Source: Isoptericola cucumis (GTDB lineage Bacteria > Actinomycetota > Actinomycetes > Actinomycetales > Cellulomonadaceae). Taken from it: a DNA stretch of 64,000 nucleotides. The stretch spans positions 248,001 to 312,000 of the forward strand of contig NZ_BMDG01000004.1 of the NCBI RefSeq assembly GCF_014635665.1. The letters run 5' to 3'. Numbering within the stretch: the stretch's first letter is position 1; every line of letters starts with the position of its first letter. A program made the position numbers and the translations under genes. The notes below the pieces were generated by a model. The model was not told the DNA's origin. It did not search any database and saw nothing but the letters and a program-made list of their open reading frames with translations. Below are positions 37,093 to 45,526 of the stretch, one piece after another.

Positions 37093-37099
37093 GGCAGGC

Positions 37100-38116
37100 A
37101 TGAGCACCGCGAGCCTCGTCACCGCCGCCGCCGGCCCCGTCCCCGCCCCGCCGACCGTCCGCGACGTGCTGGCCGCGGCGCGCCGGCTCGAGGGCCTCGT
37201 CGTGCGGACCCCGGCGCTCTCGCACCCGGAGGTGGACGCCGCGGCGCGGGAGGCGGGGGCGGACGGCGCGAGCGTCGTCGTCAAGCACGAGAACCTGCAG
37301 CACACCGGGGCCTTCAAGGTGCGCGGCGCGCTCAACCTGCTGCTCGGCTTCGACGCCGAGGCCCGGCGCCGCGGCATCGTCGCCTACTCCACCGGCAACC
37401 ACGCGCAGGCGCTGGCGTACGCGGCACGGCACGCGGGCACGCCGTGCACCATCGTCATGCCCACGGACCCCAACCCGGTCAAGGAGCGGGCGGTGCGCCA
37501 CCTCGGGGCGGACGTGGTGCTGCACGGCAGCACCTTCGACGACGCCCGGGCCCGGGCGGGCGAGCTGTCCGAGGAGTCCGGGGCGCGGCTCGTGGGCGCG
37601 GCCAACGAGCCGCTCCTGGTCGCGGGGGTCGCCACCGCGACCCTCGAGCTCCTGCAGCAGGCACCCGACCTGGACGTGCTCGTCGTCCCCGTCGGCGGCG
37701 GTTCCGGCGCGGCGGCCGCGTGCCTCGTCGCCGGGGCGCTGGCGCCGGGCCTGGAGGTCGTCGCCGTCCAGGCGGCGGCCTCGCCGGCGGCGCACGACTC
37801 GTGGCGCAGCGGCGACCTGCGCACGGCCGCCAACACCACCCGAGCGGAGGGCCTCGCCGTCGGGTGCGGCTTCGGCCTCACCCAGCAGGTGCTGCGGGAG
37901 CGCCTGGCCGACTTCCTGCTCGTGTCCGACGGCGAGATCGCGGCCGCGCAGCGCACGTTCCTCACCGCCGCGCGGACCGTCGCCGAGGGGGCGGGCGCCG
38001 CCGCGCTCGCCGCGGTGCTCACGCACCCCGCGCGGTTCGCCGGGCGACGGGTGGGCGTGGTCTGCTCCGGCGGCAACGCCAGCGAGGCGGAGCTGCGGCG
38101 CGCCCTCGGCGTCTGA
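37100..38116 (+). CDS. Threonine/serine dehydratase-like PLP enzyme
   Basis: The 338-residue enzyme is a fold-type II PLP protein. HTGAFKVRGALN carries the PLP-binding Lys (K73), YSTGNHAQALAYAARHAG follows, and VPVGGGSGAAAACL is the phosphate loop. There is no C-terminal ACT domain, so it resembles the catabolic or ectoine-type threonine dehydratases. Family members deaminate Thr or Ser to 2-oxoacids. ATG 37100 is chosen over 37088 because of the promoter spacing. The divergent LysR gene points to substrate-responsive control. Confidence 0.88.
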   Translation: MSTASLVTAAAGPVPAPPTVRDVLAAARRLEGLVVRTPALSHPEVDAAAREAGADGASVVVKHENLQHTGAFKVRGALNLLLGFDAEARRRGIVAYSTGNHAQALAYAARHAGTPCTIVMPTDPNPVKERAVRHLGADVVLHGSTFDDARARAGELSEESGARLVGAANEPLLVAGVATATLELLQQAPDLDVLVVPVGGGSGAAAACLVAGALAPGLEVVAVQAAASPAAHDSWRSGDLRTAANTTRAEGLAVGCGFGLTQQVLRERLADFLLVSDGEIAAAQRTFLTAARTVAEGAGAAALAAVLTHPARFAGRRVGVVCSGGNASEAELRRALGV

Positions 38117-38141
38117 CGGGCCGCCCTCGGGCCGTCGGGGA

Positions 38142-38147
38142 TACGCT
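38142..38147 (+). promoter_or_regulatory. -10 hexamer TACGCT of the YciO/Sua5 gene (leaderless)
   Basis: TACGCT is followed by 7 nt and ATG 38155. There is no ribosome site, which fits a leaderless message. Confidence 0.55.
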
Positions 38148-38154
38148 GCCCCGC

Positions 38155-38775
38155 ATGGCCCGATACCTCGACGTGCACCCCGTCGACCCCCAGCCGCGGC
38201 TCGTGTCGCAGGTCGTCGCGATGCTGCGCGACGGCGGGCTCGTCGCCTACCCGACGGACTCCGGCTACGCGCTCGGCTGCCGCGTGGGCCAGCACGACGG
38301 CACGGAGCGGATCCGCCAGATCCGGCACCTCGACGCCAAGCACCACTTCACGCTGGTCTGCGCCGACTTCGCCCAGCTCGGCCAGCTCGTCATCCTGGAC
38401 AACAGCGCGTTCCGGGCGATCAAGGCCGCGACGCCGGGGCCGTACACGTTCATCCTGCCCGCCACGTCCGAGGTGCCTCGCCGCCTGGCGCACCCGAAGA
38501 AGAAGACGGTCGGGGTGCGCATCCCGGACTCGCGGGTGGTGCAGGCGATCCTGCGCGAGCTCGGCGAGCCGCTGCTGTCGTCCACCCTCATCCTGCCGGG
38601 CGCCGACCAGCCGCTCACCGACGGCTGGCAGGTCAAGGAGGAGCTCGACCACGTCGTCGACGCCGTCGTGGACGCGGGCGAGGTGGTCGCCGAGCCCACC
38701 ACCGTCGTCGACTGGTCCGACGGCTACCCCGAGGTCGTGCGTGTCGGGGCGGGTGACCCGGCGCGCTTCGAGTGA
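38155..38775 (+). CDS. YciO-type Sua5/YrdC/YwlC family protein (L-threonylcarbamoyladenylate synthase family)
   Basis: The 206-residue protein has the YrdC fold: GLVAYPTDSGYALGC binds nucleotide, with IRHLDAKHHFTLVCADF and AATPGPYTFILPAT following. The KKKTVGVRIPDSRV segment is in the place of the family's KxR region. The sequence YPTDSGYALGC and the short length resemble YciO more than TsaC/Sua5, and YciO's activity in tRNA t6A synthesis is weak or doubtful. A true tsaC is probably encoded elsewhere. Confidence 0.85.
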   Translation: MARYLDVHPVDPQPRLVSQVVAMLRDGGLVAYPTDSGYALGCRVGQHDGTERIRQIRHLDAKHHFTLVCADFAQLGQLVILDNSAFRAIKAATPGPYTFILPATSEVPRRLAHPKKKTVGVRIPDSRVVQAILRELGEPLLSSTLILPGADQPLTDGWQVKEELDHVVDAVVDAGEVVAEPTTVVDWSDGYPEVVRVGAGDPARFE

Positions 38776-38861
38776 CCGCGCCGCCTCGGGCGACCGCGCC
38801 GGACGCGCGCAGGAGCCGGGGACGAGCCTGAGACGTCACGGTCGGGCGCGCGGACCCCGGT

Positions 38862-38867
38862 TAGGGT
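38862..38867 (+). promoter_or_regulatory. -10 hexamer TAGGGT of the UDP-glucose pyrophosphorylase gene (leaderless)
   Basis: TAGGGT ends 7 nt before ATG 38875. Confidence 0.55.
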
Positions 38868-38874
38868 GCTGGTC

Positions 38875-40281
38875 ATGAGCGACCGCGGACTCGAGCTGGC
38901 ACGGGACAAGATGACGACCGCGGGCGTGGCGCCCGCCGCGATCGAGACCTTCACCCGGTTCTACCGGCTGCTGGAGTCGGGGGAGACGGGCCTCGTGCGC
39001 GAGGACGACGTCGAGCCCCTGACGGGCCTGGAGCGGCACGCGGACCTCACGTTCTCCGCCGCTGACACGGCCGAGGCGCTGTCGCGCACCGCGATCATCA
39101 AGCTCAACGGCGGGCTCGGCACGTCCATGGGCATGGACCGGGCGAAGTCGCTGCTCACGGTGCGCCGCACGGCCGAGGGCGAGGACCTCTCGTTCCTCGA
39201 CGTCATCGTGAAGCAGGTGCAGGCGGCGCGCGCCGCCACCGGGGCCCCGCTCCCGCTCCTCCTCATGAACTCGTTCCGCACGCAGGACGACTCGCTCGCC
39301 GCGCTCGCGCGCCACGACGGCGTGGGCGTGGACGGGCTGCCGCTCGACTTCCTGCAGAACCGCGAGCCCAAGCTGCGCGCGGACACGCTCGAGCCCGTCG
39401 AGTGGCCCGCCGACCCCTCGCTCGAGTGGTGCCCGCCCGGCCACGGCGACCTCTACCCGGCCCTGCACGCCTCCGGCGTCGTGCGTGCCCTCCTGGACGC
39501 CGGCTTCCGGTACGCGAGCGTGTCCAACTCCGACAACCTCGGCGCCGCCCCCGACGGCGAGATCGCGGCCTGGTTCGCGGCGTCCGGGGCCCCGTACGCC
39601 GCCGAGATGTGCCGCAAGTCGCCGGCCGACGTCAAGGGCGGGCAGCTCGTCGTGCGCAAGGCGGACGGGCGGATCATGCAGCGCGAGACGGCGCAGACCC
39701 ACCCGGACGACATGGACGCCGCGCTCGACGCGTCGCGCCACCCGTACTTCCACACGAACAACCTGTGGTTCGACCTGGAGGCGCTGGCCGCCGAGCTCGA
39801 CCGCACGGGGGGCGTGCTCGAGCTGCCGCTCATCCGCAACGACAAGACCGTGGACCCGACGGACGCGTCGTCGACGCCCGTCGTGCAGATCGAGTCGGCG
39901 ATGGGCGCGGCGGTCGCCGTGTTCGAGGGGGCGACGGCCATCGAGGTCGGGCGCGAGCGCTTCCTGCCGGTGAAGAAGACGTCGGACCTGCTGCTCATGC
40001 GCTCGGACGTGTACGACCTCACCGACGACTTCCGCCTGGTGGCCCAGGTGGACGCCCCGCTCGTCGAGCTGTCCGGCACCTACAAGGCGATCTCGCGCTT
40101 CGACGAGCGGTTCGCGGCGGGCGCGCCGTCGCTGCGGTCGGCGACGTCGCTCACCGTCGCCGGCGACTGGACGTTCGGCGCGGACGTCCGCGTCGTGGGC
40201 GACGGGGTGCTGGCGGACGCGGGGGAGCGGGGGAGGGTGCCGGACGGCGCCACCGTCGGCCCGTCCGGCATCACCGCCTGA
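38875..40281 (+). CDS. UTP-glucose-1-phosphate uridylyltransferase, eukaryotic-type UDPGP family
   Basis: The 468-residue enzyme makes UDP-glucose from UTP and glucose-1-phosphate. KLNGGLGTSMGMDRAKSLL is the nucleotide-binding loop, followed by LLMNSFRTQDDS, the EWCPPGHGDLY substrate block, SVSNSDNLGA and FLPVKKTSDLLL with the conserved Lys pair. This is the eukaryotic-like family found in Actinobacteria such as Bifidobacterium, not the short bacterial GalU. It ends 25 bp from the convergent IMPACT gene. GalE encoded at 62.5 kb uses its product. Confidence 0.93.
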   Translation: MSDRGLELARDKMTTAGVAPAAIETFTRFYRLLESGETGLVREDDVEPLTGLERHADLTFSAADTAEALSRTAIIKLNGGLGTSMGMDRAKSLLTVRRTAEGEDLSFLDVIVKQVQAARAATGAPLPLLLMNSFRTQDDSLAALARHDGVGVDGLPLDFLQNREPKLRADTLEPVEWPADPSLEWCPPGHGDLYPALHASGVVRALLDAGFRYASVSNSDNLGAAPDGEIAAWFAASGAPYAAEMCRKSPADVKGGQLVVRKADGRIMQRETAQTHPDDMDAALDASRHPYFHTNNLWFDLEALAAELDRTGGVLELPLIRNDKTVDPTDASSTPVVQIESAMGAAVAVFEGATAIEVGRERFLPVKKTSDLLLMRSDVYDLTDDFRLVAQVDAPLVELSGTYKAISRFDERFAAGAPSLRSATSLTVAGDWTFGADVRVVGDGVLADAGERGRVPDGATVGPSGITA

Positions 40282-40305
40282 CCGCTCCCACCGTCGCTCC
40301 CTCCG

Positions 40306-41004
40306 TCAGCCCCGCGGCCGCGGCCCGGCAGGGAGGTCGACGACGCGGTCCTCTCCCGCGGCCGGGACCAGGCGGCCCGACGACGCCGCGGCGAGGTCGG
40401 CGCGCAGCCGCGCCACCTCGCCCGGCGGCACCAGCACCGTGAAGCGGGCCGCCTGGGCGTACGCCACGTCCTCCAGGACGGCGTCGTAGGTGCGGGCCCA
40501 GTCGCGCAGCAGGTGCTCGATGCGCCCTGCGTCCGCGTGCGGCACGTCGAGGCGCACGACGGTGCGCCGCGCGCGTCGCAGCAGGAGGCCGCCGCCGGCG
40601 GCGGCGTCCAGCGCCCCGGAGACGGCGCCCGAGTAGGCCCGCACCAGCCCGCCCGCGCCCAGCAGCACGCCTCCGAAGTAGCGGCTGACGACGGCGACGA
40701 CGTCGGTCACGTCCCGGTGCCGCAGCACCTCGAGCATCGGCACACCGGCGGTGCCGGAGGGCTCGCCGTCGTCGGAGGAGCGCTGCGCGTCGGCGTGCGT
40801 GCCGACGACGAGGGCCACGCAGTGGTGGCGGGCGTCCCACAGCTCCTTGCGCACCCGCGCCACGACGGCGTCCGCCTCCTCGACGGTCCGGGCGGGGGCG
40901 AGGTGGGCGAGGAAGCGGGACTTCTTGATCACCAGCTCGTGGTCGACGGCGGCGGCGAGGGTTCCTGGGAGGCCGCGGCCGGCGTCGTCGCTGGTGGAGG
41001 TCAC
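40306..41004 (-). CDS. IMPACT/YigZ family protein
   Basis: The 232-residue protein has the UPF0029/IMPACT N-terminal domain: KKSRFLAHLAPA, GEPSGTAGVPMLEVL and VSRYFGGVLLGAGGLVRAYSGAV are diagnostic. The C-terminal DUF1949-like part follows. Bacterial YigZ is linked to translation stress but its biochemical role is not known. GTG 41004 is chosen because TACCCT lies 6 nt upstream; the frame is open to 41115 but reads as non-gene sequence. Confidence 0.92.
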   Translation of the reverse strand: MTSTSDDAGRGLPGTLAAAVDHELVIKKSRFLAHLAPARTVEEADAVVARVRKELWDARHHCVALVVGTHADAQRSSDDGEPSGTAGVPMLEVLRHRDVTDVVAVVSRYFGGVLLGAGGLVRAYSGAVSGALDAAAGGGLLLRRARRTVVRLDVPHADAGRIEHLLRDWARTYDAVLEDVAYAQAARFTVLVPPGEVARLRADLAAASSGRLVPAAGEDRVVDLPAGPRPRG

Positions 41005-41010
41005 GGGTCG

Positions 41011-41016
41011 AGGGTA
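41011..41016 (-). promoter_or_regulatory. -10 hexamer TACCCT of the IMPACT gene (leaderless)
   Basis: TACCCT ends 6 nt before GTG 41004. Confidence 0.5.
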
Positions 41017-41060
41017 CGTCGCGCCCGGAGTGCCGGGACACGCCGCCACCATTCCTCTTG

Positions 41061-41077
41061 AAAAAGTGTGCCAAGCG
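41061..41077 (+). repeat. 17-bp direct repeat, left copy
   Basis: AAAAAGTGTGCCAAGCG lies 13 bp before the start of the recombinase-like gene. It matches the right copy at 16 of 17 bases. The A-run stands out in this GC-rich sequence. Confidence 0.85.
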
Positions 41078-41090
41078 CCAGGATGGACCC

Positions 41091-41876
41091 ATGACGGCCG
41101 ACGACCCCACCACACCCGCCCCGACCGACTCCCGCTCCGCCGAACCGCCTTCCGGACGGCCGGCCGGACCTGCGGGCGACCCGGGTGGGGGAGCGGGGCG
41201 CTACCCGCGGCCCCCGGTGGCGCTGGACGAGGCGGAGTGGGTCTGGCGGGAGCTCTCGGTGGAGGCGCTGCGCCCCGGCGGTAAGCCGGAGGTGGTGCGC
41301 CTGGCGGTGATCGCGGGCCTGACCCGCGCGACGGGTGCGCGGTACGGCGACCTGCTGCGCGTGCGCGCCGAGGACCTCGACCTGGGCCCGGAGCCGGGGG
41401 TGGCGACCCGTCGCGCCCGCGCGCAGGGCGGCCCGGAGGCGGGGGAGGGGAGCGTGCTCGTGCGGCACGGTAAGCATCGCACGGTGCGCACCCACCGGCT
41501 GCCGCCCGAGGTGGTGCTCCTGCTGCGGCACTGGATGGTGGTGCGCACGGAGCTGGCGGCCGAGCTGGAGGGCTCGGTGCCGCGGGCGCTGCTGCTCACC
41601 GTGCACCACACGCACGACAACGGCACCACCGTCTCGAGCGGGCTCCCGATCACGAGGCAGGGGCTAGTGCTGTCGTGGCGGAGGTTCGTACACCGCACCA
41701 ACGCCCGCTACGGGGCGGTGCGGTCGCCGTTGCCCACCCGGTTCGAGCAGGTGCGGCGCGCCTGGGTGGAGGCTGGCGTGCACGACCCCGGCAGAGAGAT
41801 CGCCGCAGTCGACTCTTCGTCGTCTTCCGAGATAAATAGTGTGCCAAGCGTGGAGAACCAGCCCCAGCGCCGCTGA
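41091..41876 (+). CDS. Truncated tyrosine-recombinase-like protein without catalytic Tyr
   Basis: The 261-residue protein has a Pro/Ser-rich N-terminus and then resembles the catalytic half of XerC/D-type integrases. TGARYGDLLRVRAEDLDL places the first catalytic Arg at R84, and GSVLVRHGKHRTVRTHRLP gives the beta-hairpin Lys. ITRQGLVLSWRRFVHRTNA and then LPTRFEQVRRAWVEAG line up with the box II region, but the box II His and everything with the active-site Tyr are missing. The last 25 residues are Ser-rich and include the right 17-bp repeat. No arm- or core-binding domain is seen. It may be a decayed integrase or a domesticated DNA-binding protein. The identification is by motif only. Confidence 0.6.
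   Translation: MTADDPTTPAPTDSRSAEPPSGRPAGPAGDPGGGAGRYPRPPVALDEAEWVWRELSVEALRPGGKPEVVRLAVIAGLTRATGARYGDLLRVRAEDLDLGPEPGVATRRARAQGGPEAGEGSVLVRHGKHRTVRTHRLPPEVVLLLRHWMVVRTELAAELEGSVPRALLLTVHHTHDNGTTVSSGLPITRQGLVLSWRRFVHRTNARYGAVRSPLPTRFEQVRRAWVEAGVHDPGREIAAVDSSSSSEINSVPSVENQPQRR
41834..41850 (+). repeat. 17-bp direct repeat, right copy
   Basis: AAATAGTGTGCCAAGCG lies within the last codons of the recombinase-like gene, 773 bp after the left copy and in the same orientation. Confidence 0.85.
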
Positions 41877-41916
41877 CACCCCACCGCAGCAGGGGCAAAG
41901 GGACCCGGCCCGCGAG

Positions 41917-41951
41917 AAGGGCCCTGCCTCGTTCACCGAGGCAGGGCCCTT
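41917..41951. terminator. Bidirectional terminator between recombinase-like gene and dps
   Basis: A perfect 15-bp stem (AAGGGCCCTGCCTCG and its complement) closes a TTCAC loop. It sits between two convergent genes and can end transcription from both. Confidence 0.85.
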
Positions 41952-41969
41952 CCGTCCGCGCGGTCGCGA

Positions 41970-42539
41970 TCAGCCGGTGGAGTCGCGCGCCTGGCGGGCG
42001 GCGTCGAGCTCGGTGGTGGCGCCCGCCGTGGACACGTCGCCGCCGGCGGACTCGAGGTGCGCACGGACGAACCAGTGGAAGAGCTCGAGCTCGTGCAGGT
42101 GGCCGATGAGCAGGTCGTTGGTCACGTCGTCCAGCTCGGCCGTGTCCTTGGCCGCCTTGCGGTGCGACTCGATGACGCCCTGGTAGACCTCGTCGAGCGC
42201 GCCGAGGTGCTCGATCGCCGTCGCCCGCCCGAGGTGGTAGTCGTCCCAGGTGCGGGCGGCGACGAGCGCGCCGGGGGTGCCCACGGGGGCGACCCCGAGG
42301 GTCGCGATGCGCTCCGCGACGGCGTCCGTCATGGCGCGCACGGCGTCGACCTGGGGGTCGAGCATCTCGTGCACCGCGATGAAGTGCGGGCCCACGACGT
42401 TCCAGTGGACGTGCTTGAGCGTGAGGTGCAGGTCGGTGAGGGAGTTGAGGCGCTGCTGCAGGATCCGGGCGACCTGGTCGCCGTCCTCGCGGGAGAGCGA
42501 CGGCACGGTGTAGCGGGGGAGGTCCGGGGAGTCGGCCAT
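41970..42539 (-). CDS. dps: Dps-family ferritin-like DNA-protection protein
   Basis: The 189-residue protein has the Dps ferroxidase signature (LKHVHWNVVGPHFIAVHEMLD) and a second conserved segment around ELELFHWFVRAHLE. The dodecamer oxidises and stores iron and protects DNA. ATG 42539 is chosen because GGAG lies 7 nt upstream, although the frame is open 16 codons further. The N-terminal tail is short and weakly charged, and the C-terminal tail is Ala/Thr-rich, so DNA binding through a basic tail is not obvious. Confidence 0.93.
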   Translation of the reverse strand: MADSPDLPRYTVPSLSREDGDQVARILQQRLNSLTDLHLTLKHVHWNVVGPHFIAVHEMLDPQVDAVRAMTDAVAERIATLGVAPVGTPGALVAARTWDDYHLGRATAIEHLGALDEVYQGVIESHRKAAKDTAELDDVTNDLLIGHLHELELFHWFVRAHLESAGGDVSTAGATTELDAARQARDSTG

Positions 42540-42576
42540 GGGGGGTCTCCGTCCTGATCGTTCTCGCTGGGTCTCG

Positions 42577-43164
42577 TCACCGGCCATCGTGCAGCCGGAC
42601 GACGAGCCACGCGAGCCCAGCGAGGCCCACCACCCCGAGCGCGACGAGCGCCTCGACCGGGCTGCCGGCCAGCGCCTGGGCGCCGAGGCCGAGCGCGGCG
42701 GTGGCGCCGAGCACCACGAGGTCGCGGGCGGCGGCGTGCCGGAGCAGGTCGAGCTCGACGCGGGAGCGGGGCGCCGCCTGGGCGGACCACCAGCCGAGCC
42801 GGACGGCCGCGTACCCGAGCGGGGCGAGCCACAGTGCGGCGGGGTCGAAGGGCGCGTCGCCGGATCCGAGCAGCAGGACGGCGGTCACCACGACGGCGAC
42901 GTGCGCCGGCCCCGGCCCGGGCCGGACGGCGACCCACGCCCCGAGCGCGAGGGCCGTCGCGACGCCGACCCCGGGCAGCACGTCGGTGCGGGCGGCGCCC
43001 AGCAGGACGGTCGCCGGCACGAGGACCACGGCCGCGACCCGGAGCGCCCAGCCGGGGACCCACGCCCGCAGTGCCACGTCGACGGGCGGCAGCGGGCGGG
43101 GCCGCCGTGCGAGGGCGCGCCATCGGGCGGTGAGGGAGCGGGGGCGCTGGCCGAGGCGGGTCAT
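42577..43164 (-). CDS. Polytopic membrane protein of the MoxR-DUF58 operon
   Basis: The 195-residue protein begins with a basic segment and has about five or six membrane helices (VAAVVLVPATVLLGAA, HVAVVVTAVLLLGSG, VALGVVGLAGLAWLVV). No family motif is recognised. Its start overlaps the end of the DUF58 gene by 4 bp, so it is the last member of the operon, which often includes such a small membrane protein. Confidence 0.75.
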   Translation of the reverse strand: MTRLGQRPRSLTARWRALARRPRPLPPVDVALRAWVPGWALRVAAVVLVPATVLLGAARTDVLPGVGVATALALGAWVAVRPGPGPAHVAVVVTAVLLLGSGDAPFDPAALWLAPLGYAAVRLGWWSAQAAPRSRVELDLLRHAAARDLVVLGATAALGLGAQALAGSPVEALVALGVVGLAGLAWLVVRLHDGR

Positions 43165-44489
43165 CGGGGCCGGCCGCCGCTCGCGACGCGGGGCGGGGGC
43201 GCGCCGGCGTGCCGCTCGCCGGCCCGCACGAGCGCCTCGAGGGCCATGGGCGCGGTGTCGCGCGCGGGGCCGGCCCACCGCACGACGGGGACGCCCTCGG
43301 CCGCGATGTGCCGCAGGCGGTCGTCGCGCTCCATGCGGGTGACGCGCCAGGCGAGGCGCATGTGCTCCTCGTGGGCTGGCCGGACGTCCGGCAGGGTGTC
43401 GACGACCACGACGGGGTGTCCGTGCGCCCGCCAGGCACGCACCAGGGCGAGCGGTTCGTCGTCGAGCGCCGTGGTGAGCAGGTAGACGATGGCGTCGGCG
43501 GGCAGGCGTGGCGGGCGCAGGCGCCGCGCGGGGGAGCCGACGGGGTGGCTGAGCGCGAGGGCGTGCAGCATGCGCCGCAGGTGCCGCCGGCCGGAGGCGG
43601 GCGGGACGGGGTGGCGGCTGCGACCGAGGTCCTCGAGGCCGACGCGGTCGCCGGAGGCGACGAGCGCGGCGGCGACCGAGGCGGCGGCGTGCCGGGCGAG
43701 GTCGAGGGAGGTGGCCTCGTCGACGCGCTGGTCGCCGGTGCCGCGCCAGGTCCGCAGGTCCGGGCCGACGTCGTCGCGCGAGTCGAGGACGAGGACGGCC
43801 GTGGCCTCGGCGGTCGCGTAGGTGCGCCGCACGTACAGGGTGTCGAGGTCCGGCGAGCGGCGGGCCGTGGTGCGCCAGTCGACGCGGCGCAGCCGGTCGC
43901 CGGGGACGAACGGGTGGACGTCCCGCAGCTCGTCCCCGTCGCCGAGCCGACGGGCGGTGTGGGGGCCGGTGAGGCCGCGCAGTCGGCGTGGGAGGGGCAC
44001 CCGGCCGAGGGGCATCGCCGTGGGGAGCACCACACGGTCCGGGGCGACGACGGTGACGACGTCGGTGACGGTCGTCCCGCCGGCGCCGTGGCCCCGCACG
44101 TCGGCTCGGAAGGTCTGCTGCGGCCCGGTGCGGACGGTCCGCAGCCGCAGGTCGAGCGGCCGCGGTCGCGCGGCGACCAGCACCTCGGTGGAGCGGTGGC
44201 CGGGGGCGGAGACGCGGGCGTGGGCGACCTCGGTGCCCGGCGGTGGGTCCAGGTGCAGGGTCGCGGTGAGCTCTCCGGGCGCGCCGGGCCGGTCGTCCGT
44301 GGCGACGTGCGTGCGGTCGACGCCCGTCGGGGGCGCGGCGAGCCAGGCGCCCGGCCGCCCGCTCCAGGCAGCGCCCAGCAGGAGGGGGATGCCGAGCAGG
44401 GTGACGTCGGCGCGGCCGGCGAGCAGGCCCAGCCCGAGCACCAGGACACCGGCCGCGATCCCGGCCACGGCGTGGGAGCTGCGGCTCAT
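43161..44489 (-). CDS. DUF58 domain-containing protein
   Basis: The 442-residue protein starts with two membrane helices and then a beta-rich region. It has the DUF58 signature RDVHPFVPGDRLRRVDWRTTARR, followed by a von Willebrand-like fold starting TAVLVLDSRDDVG. MoxR ATPases act with DUF58/VWA proteins as chaperones for metal or cofactor insertion or for envelope complexes. ATGA overlaps on both sides tie it to moxR and to the small membrane protein. Confidence 0.92.
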   Translation of the reverse strand: MSRSSHAVAGIAAGVLVLGLGLLAGRADVTLLGIPLLLGAAWSGRPGAWLAAPPTGVDRTHVATDDRPGAPGELTATLHLDPPPGTEVAHARVSAPGHRSTEVLVAARPRPLDLRLRTVRTGPQQTFRADVRGHGAGGTTVTDVVTVVAPDRVVLPTAMPLGRVPLPRRLRGLTGPHTARRLGDGDELRDVHPFVPGDRLRRVDWRTTARRSPDLDTLYVRRTYATAEATAVLVLDSRDDVGPDLRTWRGTGDQRVDEATSLDLARHAAASVAAALVASGDRVGLEDLGRSRHPVPPASGRRHLRRMLHALALSHPVGSPARRLRPPRLPADAIVYLLTTALDDEPLALVRAWRAHGHPVVVVDTLPDVRPAHEEHMRLAWRVTRMERDDRLRHIAAEGVPVVRWAGPARDTAPMALEALVRAGERHAGAPPPRVASGGRPR

Positions 44490-45526
44490 CCCCGGTCGCT
44501 CGCCACGGTCGCGGGCCCGGGGACGGTGGCGAGCAGCTCGCGCACGACGTCCTCGGCGCGCACGGCCGACGCCCACGCGGTCGGGGTGAGCGTCAGCCGG
44601 TGGGCGAGCACCGGCACTGCGACGCGCTTGACGTCCTCCGGCACCACGAAGTCGCGGCCGGCGAGGGCCGCGGCCGCCCGGGCCACCAGGAGGAGGTTCT
44701 GCGACCCGCGCGGGCTCGCCCCGACCTCCAGGGCCGCGTGCTCGCGCGTCGCGGCGGCGAGGTCGACGCAGTAGCCGGCCACGTCGGGGTCGACGGCCGT
44801 GGCCTCCACCCCCGCCTGCATCCGCCGGACCGTGGCGGCGTCGACGACCCGCGCGACCGGCGCCGCCTCCCGGCGCCTGGCGACGCGGCGCAGCAGCACC
44901 TGCCGCTCCTGGTCCCGGGTGGGGTACCCGACGGACAGGCGCACCATGAACCGGTCGAGCTGCGCCTCGGGCAGCGGGTAGGTGCCCTCGTACTCCACCG
45001 GGTTGGACGTGGCCATGACGTGGAACGGCACCGGCAGCGGGTGGCTGACGCCGTCGACGGAGACCTGTCCCTCGGCCATCGCCTCCAGCAGCGCGGACTG
45101 GGTCTTGGGCGGCGTCCGGTTGATCTCGTCCGCGAGGAACAGCCCGGTGAAGACCGGGCCGGGGCGGAAGACGAGCTCCCGGCTCGCGGGGTCGTACACG
45201 GTCGAGCCGGTGATGTCGCCGGGCAGGAGGTCGGGGGTGCACTGCAGCCGGGCGAAGTCGAGGCCGAGGGCGGCGGCCAGGGACCGGGCGGCGAGCGTCT
45301 TGCCGAGGCCCGGCACGTCCTCGAACAGCACGTGCCCGCCGGCGAGCACCGTGGCCAGGGCGAGCTCGAGCGTGTCGCGCATCCCCACGACGGCGGTGCC
45401 CACGGCCTCGAGCACCCGCTCCGACAGGGCTGCCACCTCGTCGAGCGGCAGCGGCACCGAGGGCCCAGCGGGCTGGGCGGGCGCCGGCCCTGCCGGGGAG
45501 GACGCGGGAGCGGGGTCGGGGGTCAT
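44486..45526 (-). CDS. moxR: MoxR-family AAA+ ATPase
   Basis: The 346-residue ATPase has Walker A EDVPGLGKT, Walker B LFLADEINRTPPKTQSALLEAM, sensor 1 MATSNPVEYEGTYPLPEAQLDRF and the sensor 2 region GASPRGSQNLLL, all typical of MoxR. It drives remodelling of partners bound through the DUF58 protein. A Pro/Ala-rich N-terminal tail of about 25 residues precedes the domain. Start 45526 overlaps the previous gene by ATGA. Confidence 0.95.
   Translation of the reverse strand: MTPDPAPASSPAGPAPAQPAGPSVPLPLDEVAALSERVLEAVGTAVVGMRDTLELALATVLAGGHVLFEDVPGLGKTLAARSLAAALGLDFARLQCTPDLLPGDITGSTVYDPASRELVFRPGPVFTGLFLADEINRTPPKTQSALLEAMAEGQVSVDGVSHPLPVPFHVMATSNPVEYEGTYPLPEAQLDRFMVRLSVGYPTRDQERQVLLRRVARRREAAPVARVVDAATVRRMQAGVEATAVDPDVAGYCVDLAAATREHAALEVGASPRGSQNLLLVARAAAALAGRDFVVPEDVKRVAVPVLAHRLTLTPTAWASAVRAEDVVRELLATVPGPATVASDRG

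Noticed and set aside
41061-41077. Sigma-54-like TTGGCAC on the reverse strand of the 17-bp repeats
   Set aside because: No -12 TTGC element follows at the right distance, and sigma-54 is not expected in Actinobacteria.
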